A stretch of 13,174 bases of DNA, taken from positions 1 to 13,174 of the forward strand of contig JAFAFV010000195.1 in the NCBI GenBank assembly GCA_023423285.1. The letters are read 5' to 3'. Shown piece by piece: positions 1 through 6,177 of the stretch (positions are counted from its first letter, which is position 1; each line of letters begins with the position of its first letter). Under the pieces are notes generated by a model that was not told the DNA's origin, searched no databases, and saw nothing but the letters and a program-made list of their open reading frames with translations. Made by a program: the position numbers and the translations under genes. This stretch comes from Bacteroidota bacterium. GTDB taxonomy: Bacteria; Bacteroidota; Bacteroidia; Chitinophagales; Chitinophagaceae.

Positions 1-826
1 CGCAGTCAAACATATCTACACCCATGCCGATGCATTCAAGTATGTTCCAGGGTGTGCCCACGCCCATCAGGTAACGCGGTTTTTCTTTGGGAAGATGCTG
101 GCAACACCAGTCGCAAATTTCGTACATTACAGCTTCAGGTTCGCCCACGCTAAGGCCGCCAATGGCGTTGCCAGGCGCTTCTTTTGATGCAATGAATTCG
201 CAAGATTGCCTGCGCAGGTCTTTATAAGTTGCGCCCTGCACAATAGGAAAAAGATTTTGAGTATAGCCGTATTTGTTTTGCGTTTGGGAAAACTGTGTAC
301 AACACCTGTTAAGCCAGCGGTGCGTCATCTCCATACTTTTGCGGGCATAACTATAATCGCTGCCACCGGGCGGGCATTCATCAAAAGCCATGATGATGTC
401 GCCGCCGATGGTACGCTGAATATCCATCACATTTTCCGGGGTGAACAAATGCCGGCTACCATCAATGTGCGACTGAAACGTAACACCCTCTTCTTTGATC
501 TTACGGGTGCCGGCCAGCGAAAACACCTGGTAGCCGCCGCTATCGGTAAGAATGGGTTTTTTCCAACCATTAAATTTGTGCAACCCGCCTGCTTTTTCTA
601 GCACTTCAAGGCCCGGGCGCAGGTATAAATGGTAGGTATTACCCAAAATAATTTGTGCCTTTACGTGTTGTTCTAATTGCTGTTGTGTAACAGCTTTTAC
701 GGATCCCACCGTACCCACAGGCATAAAGATGGGTGTTTGAATAGATCCGTGATCGGTTGTAATAATACCGGCCCTCGCCCCCGAACCTGCATCAATGTGC
801 TGCAATTGAAATGATAGTGAAGCCAT
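1..826 (-). CDS. tgt: Queuine tRNA-ribosyltransferase (tRNA-guanine transglycosylase), 3' end cut by window
   Basis: Exchanges guanine 34 in the wobble position of GUN-anticodon tRNAs (Asp, Asn, His, Tyr) for the queuosine precursor preQ1, in the cytoplasm. The reading frame is open from the ATG at 826 to the window edge (275 codons), with no stop. Hallmarks in order: GNTYHLYLRPG (about 62-72), TDSGGYQVFS with D95 as the active-site Asp, MAFDECPP at 146-153 (substrate pocket), GGLSVGE near 230, RYLMGVGTP, and VDMFDC, in which D274 is the catalytic nucleophile. The window ends one residue later, before the zinc-binding cysteines, so about 100 C-terminal residues of the usual roughly 375 lie outside. 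The start is supported by the typical beginning and by a TAAATTTG box six bases upstream on the same strand. It diverges from the glycosyltransferase at 890. Nothing in the visible part is abnormal, and identification is firm. Confidence 0.97.
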   Translation of the reverse strand, partial: MASLSFQLQHIDAGSGARAGIITTDHGSIQTPIFMPVGTVGSVKAVTQQQLEQHVKAQIILGNTYHLYLRPGLEVLEKAGGLHKFNGWKKPILTDSGGYQVFSLAGTRKIKEEGVTFQSHIDGSRHLFTPENVMDIQRTIGGDIIMAFDECPPGGSDYSYARKSMEMTHRWLNRCCTQFSQTQNKYGYTQNLFPIVQGATYKDLRRQSCEFIASKEAPGNAIGGLSVGEPEAVMYEICDWCCQHLPKEKPRYLMGVGTPWNILECIGMGVDMFDC

Positions 827-832
827 GAGCCG

Positions 833-840
833 CAAATTTA
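833..840 (-). promoter_or_regulatory. Bacteroidota -7 promoter box for tgt
   Basis: On the minus strand the sequence TAAATTTG matches the Bacteroidota sigma-A -7 consensus TAnnTTTG exactly. Six bases (CGGCTC) separate it from the tgt ATG at 826. A TTG 22 bases upstream could serve as the -33 element. The predicted transcript would have almost no 5' leader. Confidence 0.6.
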
Positions 841-877
841 CAGTTTGGCAAATTACCATTTACAATTTGCGCTCGCT

Positions 878-885
878 TATATTTG
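878..885 (+). promoter_or_regulatory. Bacteroidota -7 promoter box for the glycosyltransferase
   Basis: TATATTTG matches TAnnTTTG exactly and is followed by four bases (CGCC) and then ATG at 890. No TTG element lies at the usual distance of about 19 bases upstream. The box falls inside the TTG-initiated extension of the reading frame, which is the main reason for preferring the ATG at 890 as start. Confidence 0.55.
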
Positions 886-889
886 CGCC

Positions 890-2005
890 ATGTTGTTCAC
901 TATGGGGCATATTGGATTGTTTCTACTGATACTGATCTCGCTCACTCTGCTTTTTTATTATTTGTATTTTTTCATAAGACTTGCTTTTTTTAAAGCCAAG
1001 GAAAAGCGCGAAAGCCAGCAGCATCCGGTTTCGATAGTAGTATGCGCCCGTGATGAAGAAGAAAACCTGGCGAAAAATGTTCCAGGGCTGATCTTTCAAA
1101 AATACAGCAGCACACTGCAAACCATTATAGTAAACGATAATTCGCAGGACGATAGTAAATATATTTTGCAGGAACTGAACCGCGTGTTTAAGGTACTCAC
1201 TATTATTGAACTGCAAAACGAGGCAAAATTTATAGCCGGTAAAAAATTTCCGCTGGCAGTGGGCATTCGCGAAGCGCAACACGAGATCTTATTGCTTACA
1301 GATGCAGACTGCGTACCCGCTTCCGAAAACTGGGTGTTTCAAATGCAGGATGCTTATGAAGAAGGTATTGATATTGTTCTGGGCTACGGCGCTTATCAAA
1401 AACTACCCGGCTTTTTAAACAAGGTTATTCGTTTCGAAACCTTTCATTCGGCACTTCAATATATGTCTTATGCACTGGCAGGACAGCCGTATATGGGCGT
1501 GGGCCGCAACCTCAGCTATAAAAAAAGTCTTTTCCTTAATAACAAAGGTTTTGCTTCCATCAATCATTTGCCTGGCGGCGATGATGATCTTTTCATTAAT
1601 AAGGTAGCTACTAAAACCAATACAGCTATTGTAACTGACCCTGCAGCCCACACGCTGAGTACGCCTAAAAAAACATGGAAAGAATGGCGCCGGCAGAAAA
1701 CCAGGCATTTCAGCGCGGCAAAATATTACAAACCACGCCACAAACTTCTATTGGGCTTGTACAGCTTCGCACATTTTTGTTTTTACCCGCTCGTCATTTT
1801 TACGGCTATTATGTATGACTGGCGTTATGCGCTGGTTATTTTTATCATAAAAGCCACGGTACAATTCATCATTTATTCTAAAGCTATGAAAAAGTTGAAT
1901 GAAACCGATCTTGTAAAATGGATACTGATCATGGACATCTGGATGCTGCTGTATTACATTTTGTTTTTACCTACTCTTTTCAAAAAAGAATCAAAAAGCT
2001 GGTAA
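890..2005 (+). CDS. Membrane-anchored family 2 glycosyltransferase
   Basis: Predicted inner-membrane glycosyltransferase with a GT-A fold that transfers a nucleotide-activated sugar; acceptor and product cannot be read from sequence. Numbered from the ATG at 890 (371 aa): an N-terminal membrane helix at about 8-29, then the GT2 core starting SIVVCARDEEENL (48-60), VNDNSQDDS at 81-89, the DxD metal site D138-A-D140, the GGDDD acidic block at 229-233, and Q269-xx-RH in place of the processive QxxRW motif. Two or three hydrophobic segments follow near 280-365. The layout resembles cellulose-synthase or IcaA-like GT2 enzymes, but the motif ends RH rather than RW, so processivity is uncertain. The frame stays open upstream to a TTG at 845; the promoter box at 878-885 argues for 890, and an ATG at 902 is another option. 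Family call strong, substrate unknown. Confidence 0.85.
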   Translation: MLFTMGHIGLFLLILISLTLLFYYLYFFIRLAFFKAKEKRESQQHPVSIVVCARDEEENLAKNVPGLIFQKYSSTLQTIIVNDNSQDDSKYILQELNRVFKVLTIIELQNEAKFIAGKKFPLAVGIREAQHEILLLTDADCVPASENWVFQMQDAYEEGIDIVLGYGAYQKLPGFLNKVIRFETFHSALQYMSYALAGQPYMGVGRNLSYKKSLFLNNKGFASINHLPGGDDDLFINKVATKTNTAIVTDPAAHTLSTPKKTWKEWRRQKTRHFSAAKYYKPRHKLLLGLYSFAHFCFYPLVIFTAIMYDWRYALVIFIIKATVQFIIYSKAMKKLNETDLVKWILIMDIWMLLYYILFLPTLFKKESKSW

Positions 2006-2039
2006 CGCAATAGAAGGGATAGCACCGCTCCAAACAAAC

Positions 2040-2047
2040 TATCTTTG
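2040..2047 (+). promoter_or_regulatory. Bacteroidota -7 promoter box for rsmG
   Basis: TATCTTTG matches TAnnTTTG exactly and ends four bases (CCGG) before the rsmG ATG. It lies in the 46-base gap after the glycosyltransferase stop, so rsmG probably has its own transcript instead of depending on read-through. No clear -33 TTG is visible. Confidence 0.55.
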
Positions 2048-2051
2048 CCGG

Positions 2052-2699
2052 ATGGATATTGTACTGAATTATTTCTCAGATTTTACTGATGAGCAGTTGC
2101 GACAATTTGCTTTGCTGGAAGCATTATATAAAGAGTGGAACGCGAAAATAAATGTGATCAGCCGCAGGGATATTGACAGTTTGTATGAAAAACACGTGCT
2201 ACATTCCTTAAGCATTGCTGCCGTTTTTCATTTTGAAAAAGACAGCCAGGTTGCCGACCTTGGCACCGGTGGTGGCTTTCCTGGAGTGCCCCTGGCGATC
2301 TTTTTTCCAAACGTACAATTTCATCTCGTAGATAGCATTGCCAAAAAATTAAAAGTGGTAGAAGAAGTTGCCAAAGCTGCAGGCATTCAAAATATTACTA
2401 CCCAGCATAGCCGTTTTGAAGACATTAAAAACAGGCAGTATGATTTTGTGGTATCGCGCGCTGTGGCACCACTAAAGGATTTATGGAATTGGAGTAAGCC
2501 ATTGATTAAAAAGGTAAAATCCAATTTACCTGAAAAAAAACAGGAAGCTAATTATTTGCCTGGGTTAATATGCCTGAAAGGAGGCGATTTAGCTGAGGAA
2601 ATACTGGATAGCAATACGCGACCACATGTACTACCAATAAAAAAAATTTTTGATGAGCCTTTTTTTGATGAAAAATACCTGCTTTACGTAAAAAAATAA
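2052..2699 (+). CDS. rsmG: 16S rRNA (guanine(527)-N7)-methyltransferase RsmG
   Basis: Methylates N7 of G527 in the 530 loop of 16S rRNA using S-adenosylmethionine; in other bacteria, loss gives low-level streptomycin resistance. The 215-aa protein has the family's usual length. Visible marks: the N-terminal helical part with YKEWNAKINVISRRD (about 26-40) and the E-KHVLHSL segment (46-53), the SAM-binding motif ADLGTGGGFPG (68-78), the acidic VDS at the end of the next strand (93-95), VVSRAVAP (133-140), and LICLKGGDL near 172-180. The start at 2052 is the only sensible ATG and sits four bases after a TATCTTTG box. It is transcribed in the same direction as the glycosyltransferase but has its own promoter. 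Its stop codon is one base from the stop of the convergent peptidase gene, with no terminator hairpin between. Identification is firm. Confidence 0.96.
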   Translation: MDIVLNYFSDFTDEQLRQFALLEALYKEWNAKINVISRRDIDSLYEKHVLHSLSIAAVFHFEKDSQVADLGTGGGFPGVPLAIFFPNVQFHLVDSIAKKLKVVEEVAKAAGIQNITTQHSRFEDIKNRQYDFVVSRAVAPLKDLWNWSKPLIKKVKSNLPEKKQEANYLPGLICLKGGDLAEEILDSNTRPHVLPIKKIFDEPFFDEKYLLYVKK

Positions 2700-2700
2700 C

Positions 2701-4548
2701 TTAATACTTTAATTCAATCTTATTGTTGCGCCGCTCCACATCGGCCATGCGCTGAGAAGGATCAATTTCTGCCACGCGTAGTTCCATCAGGCGTTTTGTG
2801 GTTTCAATGGTAAAAGTTGGGTTGGTCCAGTACCACGGGCCATAAACAAAACGCGGTACGGTATCTTCAGCCGGTTTGGTATGGTACATGAGGTCAAGGG
2901 GAACATAGTGCATTTCTTTTGTACCATCTTTAAAAGTCAGTTGCATGTCAATAGGCATTGGCATCAGACCGTTGCGGCGCATGCGTATTTTGGTTTTGCC
3001 ACCTTCTTCCCAAAGGCTGTCAATGGCATAATCAATCGTGCGCGTGGTATTAATCCAATATTGATGATACCAGTCCAGTTGAATGCCCGAGGTTTTTTCT
3101 GCCAGCCGGATGAAGTCTTTATCTGTAGGCGCTTTAAACTTCCATTTAGTGTAAAAGTCCAGCAACAATTTATCGCGCTGCGGCGCGCCAATTACATAAC
3201 CTAACTGTTCCATAAAAATAGCGCCCTTAGCATAACTGGCCAATCCGAAGGCCGCATTGGTATTAAAATGATCAGCATGGGTTATAAGCGGTTCTTCAAA
3301 TCCACTCCTGGTGAATCTTATATACCTTTCATAATCAGCTGTGTAAATGGAATCGGTCTTTCCGGAAAGGAAAGCCATTGCCAGGCTTTCTGCCCAAGAG
3401 GTAAATCCTTCATCCATCCATGAGAAAAGGCTTTCATTAAAACCCAGCACTCCCTGATACCAGCTATGCAGCAACTCGTGAAGCCAGGGGCCCGGCCTTG
3501 CCAGCAGTGTAGCCATCGGGTATTCCATGCCGCCATCACCACCGGTGATGAAAGAATATTGTTTGTAAGGATAATCCCCCAGCCTGCTTTCCAAAAAGGG
3601 AAAAACCTTTTCAGCCATTACCAAAATATCTTCCCACTGCTGCGGGGTATTGCTACCGGGCTTATAGAGCAGGTGCAGCGTGACGCCGTTTTTAAGCGTT
3701 TTAGATTTATGTATAAATCCCGGATCGGCGGCCCACATAAAATCATGCACATTGGGCGCTTTGAATTTCCAGGTAAGTTTATTATCGGCAGGCCGCATTA
3801 CTTTTGTATCCGCAGCCTCGTAACCGTAACCAACCTGAGTGGGATTGGTTAAATAACCGGTACCACCTAAAATATAATTCTTGTCAATGCTGATATTTAC
3901 TTCAAAATCACCAAATGGCCCATAAAACTCACGACCTACGTAAGGTGTGGGATGCCAGCCGTCTGCATCGTATGCCGCTATGCGCGGATACCACTGGCTC
4001 ATTGAGTAACGTACTTTTGTTTCGGGGTTGTCACGGCCGGAACGCCTTATTTGTAAGGGTACCTGCGCTTCAAAGTTCATATCAAAAACAACTTTTTGCC
4101 GTGGCAATATAGGTTTAGAAAGTTGCACTACCATTACAGTTTCATAAACATCAAAGCGTTGCTCTGCTCCGTTCATTTTCAATGAAAGCACTTTTTGATA
4201 ACCAATTTCATCGGGTTTTAAAGTGCTTATTCTGTCGCGCACGCGGGCATCCCAGTCGCGGTTATTTCCGAAGGCGATGCCACCCTGTCTTTGACTGCGT
4301 TGATCCATCATGCTTCCGGGCTGAAATGCATTCCATTGTAAATGGTAAAACACTTTATCAAGTGTATCCGGGGAGTTGTTCCAGTATTCCAATTGCTGGC
4401 GGCCTGTAAAAACATTGGTATTCACATCCATATCAATATCCATCACATATTTTACTTTTTGCTGCCAATAACCGCTTTGCGCGTGAACCACTGATAAACA
4501 AACCACAAATACAAATAAAAAAGAAATTCTTTTTACCATCATTATCAT
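2701..4548 (-). CDS. Secreted M1-family zinc metallopeptidase (aminopeptidase N-like)
   Basis: Predicted exported zinc peptidase of the gluzincin M1 family, which removes N-terminal residues from peptides. Numbered from the ATG at 4548 (615 aa): a signal peptide at about 1-23 (charged VKR, hydrophobic core, VHA cleavage), a beta-rich N-terminal domain, GGMEYP at 339-344 in place of the GAMEN exopeptidase motif, and the zinc site HELLH at 357-361 followed after exactly 18 residues by E380 in DEGFTSWAE. WYPRIAAYD and DGWHPTPYVGREFYGPFGDFEV before the catalytic domain are typical of bacterial M1 proteins. No C-terminal sorting domain is obvious. The frame is open three codons further to a TTG at 4557; ATGs at 4542 and 4539 are also possible. 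A near-match promoter box (TTTATTTG) lies six bases before 4548. Its substrate is unknown and it may feed on peptides in the periplasm or outside. Confidence 0.88.
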   Translation of the reverse strand: MIMMVKRISFLFVFVVCLSVVHAQSGYWQQKVKYVMDIDMDVNTNVFTGRQQLEYWNNSPDTLDKVFYHLQWNAFQPGSMMDQRSQRQGGIAFGNNRDWDARVRDRISTLKPDEIGYQKVLSLKMNGAEQRFDVYETVMVVQLSKPILPRQKVVFDMNFEAQVPLQIRRSGRDNPETKVRYSMSQWYPRIAAYDADGWHPTPYVGREFYGPFGDFEVNISIDKNYILGGTGYLTNPTQVGYGYEAADTKVMRPADNKLTWKFKAPNVHDFMWAADPGFIHKSKTLKNGVTLHLLYKPGSNTPQQWEDILVMAEKVFPFLESRLGDYPYKQYSFITGGDGGMEYPMATLLARPGPWLHELLHSWYQGVLGFNESLFSWMDEGFTSWAESLAMAFLSGKTDSIYTADYERYIRFTRSGFEEPLITHADHFNTNAAFGLASYAKGAIFMEQLGYVIGAPQRDKLLLDFYTKWKFKAPTDKDFIRLAEKTSGIQLDWYHQYWINTTRTIDYAIDSLWEEGGKTKIRMRRNGLMPMPIDMQLTFKDGTKEMHYVPLDLMYHTKPAEDTVPRFVYGPWYWTNPTFTIETTKRLMELRVAEIDPSQRMADVERRNNKIELKY

Positions 4549-4554
4549 ATTGTT

Positions 4555-4562
4555 CAAATAAA
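4555..4562 (-). promoter_or_regulatory. Possible -7 box for the M1 peptidase (one mismatch)
   Basis: Minus-strand TTTATTTG differs from TAnnTTTG at position two only and lies six bases before the ATG at 4548. The region is A+T-rich, so a chance match is possible. It is reported mainly because its placement copies that of the exact boxes elsewhere in the window. Confidence 0.3.
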
Positions 4563-4576
4563 ATTTATAAAGTGCA

Positions 4577-4594
4577 TAGCCTCCATTGAGGCTA
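4577..4594. repeat. Perfect 7-bp inverted repeat in the divergent peptidase/MATE intergenic region
   Basis: TAGCCTC, a four-base loop CATT, then GAGGCTA. It is more G+C-rich than the surrounding roughly 190-base gap. It lies about 29 bases upstream of the peptidase start, roughly where a -33 element would be. No T-run follows it on either strand, so it is not a standard terminator; a regulator-binding site is possible. A second, weaker inverted repeat (ATGAT-TTT-ATCAT, 4610-4622) lies nearby. Confidence 0.45.
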
Positions 4595-4738
4595 AAATAC
4601 AGTTGTTAGATGATTTTATCATATTATGGTGAACATGAGTCTAGAAATTTTAACATTTATGTGTTTTAGATATTATTTAAGATAGTAAGAATAACAATTA
4701 CTTCAAAATTGCCTTCAAAAATTCCGCGCAGCGCACCT

Positions 4739-4746
4739 TACTTTTG
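4739..4746 (+). promoter_or_regulatory. Bacteroidota -7 promoter box for the MATE transporter
   Basis: TACTTTTG matches TAnnTTTG exactly and is followed by four bases (CACG) and the ATG at 4751. The reading frame is open upstream to a TTG at 4709, but the box falls within that extension and favours 4751 as start. No TTG element lies at standard spacing. Confidence 0.55.
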
Positions 4747-4750
4747 CACG

Positions 4751-6094
4751 ATGCACTACAGGCTCGAAGCTAAAAACACATTAAAACTGGCCTTTCCCAT
4801 TATCCTGGGAGAATTGGCTCAGATGTCGCTGCATATTATTGATACGGCTATGATTGGTGTGGTAGGTTACAAGCAGCTTGCCGCCGCTTCGCTTGTTTTA
4901 AATGTGCTCAACATTCCGTTTATACTGGGTATTGGCATTACCATTGCCGTGGCACAAATGGTTTCAATGGCGCATGGCAGGTTCGACAAACAACTTGTTT
5001 CGCATTATTTTTATAACGGGTTTTGGCTTTGCGCTTTTTCAGCAATTATAATTTCCATTGGTTTGATCCTGGGTAAAAATGTGCTGTACCACCTGGGGCA
5101 GGATGCAGAAGTGGTACAATTAGCTATGCCTTTTATGAACATCATGTGCCTTTCCATCATCCCTATGGTTTTATTTATGGCGTTAAAGCAGTTTGCCGAT
5201 GGACTGCAACACACTAAAACGGCCATGGTCTTGTCATTATCAGCCATACCCATCAATATTTTTTTAAACTGGCTGATGATTTATGGCAACTGGGGCGTGC
5301 CGCGTATGGAACTGGTGGGCGCAGGTTATGCCACGCTTATTACACGTACTATTATTTTTATTGCGCTGGGACTTGTGATTCTGAACCATAAAATTTTCAG
5401 GAAATACATGGCGGTTGGCAAAAACCAATGGCGTTTTAAAAAAGCCTCGCTTGTACAACTTTTAAAAATCGGTATTCCCAGCAGTCTGCAAATTGGTATG
5501 GAAGCCGGGGCTTTTGCCGTATCAGGCATACTGGTAGGTACCATTAGTGCCAAAGCTCAGGCGGCCCACCAGATAGCGCTCACCTGCGCTTCATTTACAT
5601 TTATGGTATCGCTGGGATTGTCGCAGGCAGGCTCCATACGCGTTAGCAATGCATTTGGCATGAAAAACTGGCCGAAGATAGCGGTGGTAGGCAAGAGCAC
5701 GCTGGCTATGGCAATTTTTTACGGTGTGCTATGCTGCATTTTATTTTTATGCCTCAACCGGTTTTTACCGCTATTGTTCAACCGCGATGCCGAAGTGGTA
5801 CAAATAGCTTCTACCCTGCTATTGTTTGCCGCACTGTTTCAAATTTCAGATGCATTGCAAACCAATAGCGCCGGGCTTTTAAGGGGCATTAAAGATGTAA
5901 ATGTGCCAACAGGATTTATTGCGCTGGCTTATTGGGTATTAGGTATCCCTATTGGGTACATGCTTGCATTTTGGTACAACATGAAAGCCAATGGCATCTG
6001 GCTTGGGTTTATCATTGGCCTTAGCTTTTCAGCCTTGTTCCTAACCTGGCGGTTTCTACGCAGTATAAAAACAAGAAGGATCGTATCATTATAA
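4751..6094 (+). CDS. MATE-family multidrug/cation efflux transporter
   Basis: Predicted inner-membrane antiporter of the multi-antimicrobial extrusion family, of the NorM type, which exports organic cations or drugs in exchange for Na+ or H+. From the ATG at 4751 it has 447 aa, the usual family length, with about twelve hydrophobic segments in two six-helix halves. The first helix reads FPIILGELAQMSLHIIDTAMIG, where D31 is placed like the cation-coupling Asp of NorM. The second half opens with a matching block, IGIPSSLQIGMEAGAFAVSGILVG, and continues AQAAHQIAL and GLSQAGSIRVSNAFG, typical MATE signatures. The two halves also share the peptide DAEVVQ(L/I)A, with near-identical DNA. The start follows a TACTTTTG box by four bases. 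It is divergent from the M1 peptidase and not obviously linked to htpG, 83 bases downstream. The drug or metabolite exported cannot be predicted. Confidence 0.93.
   Translation: MHYRLEAKNTLKLAFPIILGELAQMSLHIIDTAMIGVVGYKQLAAASLVLNVLNIPFILGIGITIAVAQMVSMAHGRFDKQLVSHYFYNGFWLCAFSAIIISIGLILGKNVLYHLGQDAEVVQLAMPFMNIMCLSIIPMVLFMALKQFADGLQHTKTAMVLSLSAIPINIFLNWLMIYGNWGVPRMELVGAGYATLITRTIIFIALGLVILNHKIFRKYMAVGKNQWRFKKASLVQLLKIGIPSSLQIGMEAGAFAVSGILVGTISAKAQAAHQIALTCASFTFMVSLGLSQAGSIRVSNAFGMKNWPKIAVVGKSTLAMAIFYGVLCCILFLCLNRFLPLLFNRDAEVVQIASTLLLFAALFQISDALQTNSAGLLRGIKDVNVPTGFIALAYWVLGIPIGYMLAFWYNMKANGIWLGFIIGLSFSALFLTWRFLRSIKTRRIVSL
5102..5125 (+). repeat. Internal direct repeat, copy 1, within the MATE gene
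   Basis: Twenty-four bases coding for DAEVVQLA after the first six-helix half. They match the copy at 5786-5809 at 22 of 24 positions. The two copies occupy equivalent places in the two halves of the transporter, reflecting the ancestral duplication of MATE proteins or later conversion between halves. Confidence 0.6.
5786..5809 (+). repeat. Internal direct repeat, copy 2, within the MATE gene
   Basis: Codes for DAEVVQIA in the second half of the transporter and matches the copy at 5102-5125 at 22 of 24 bases. The differences are A to C at repeat position 6 and T to A at position 19. Confidence 0.6.
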
Positions 6095-6164
6095 AAATCT
6101 GCTGCATTCTGCCAAATTGTCCCACCGGGGCGTTACTGGTACTGCATTTGATGTATCATTGCAA

Positions 6165-6172
6165 AAATTTTG
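6165..6172 (+). promoter_or_regulatory. Possible -7 box for htpG (one mismatch)
   Basis: AAATTTTG differs from TAnnTTTG at the first base only and is followed by five bases and the ATG at 6178. Spacing is like that of the exact boxes in this window. No CIRCE-like inverted repeat or other heat-shock operator is seen in the 83-base gap. Confidence 0.3.
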
Positions 6173-6177
6173 ACTTT

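Noticed and set aside
206..601. Plus-strand open frame of 131 codons
   Set aside because: It lies entirely antisense to the conserved tgt gene and has no family resemblance or promoter.
923..1741. Two minus-strand open frames (923-1282 and 1415-1741)
   Set aside because: They are antisense to the glycosyltransferase, which has clear GT2 motifs; their compositions are those of a reversed coding strand.
2881..4409. Several plus-strand and other-frame open frames within the M1 peptidase gene
   Set aside because: They overlap a complete gene with an intact HExxH-18-E zinc site, so they are shadows; their translations show no recognisable domain.
5011..5553. Three minus-strand open frames in the MATE gene
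   Set aside because: They are antisense to a full-length transporter and mirror its hydrophobic codons.
6095..6177. Search for a CIRCE or other heat-shock operator before htpG
   Set aside because: No 9-base inverted repeat with a 9-base spacer is visible in the gap.
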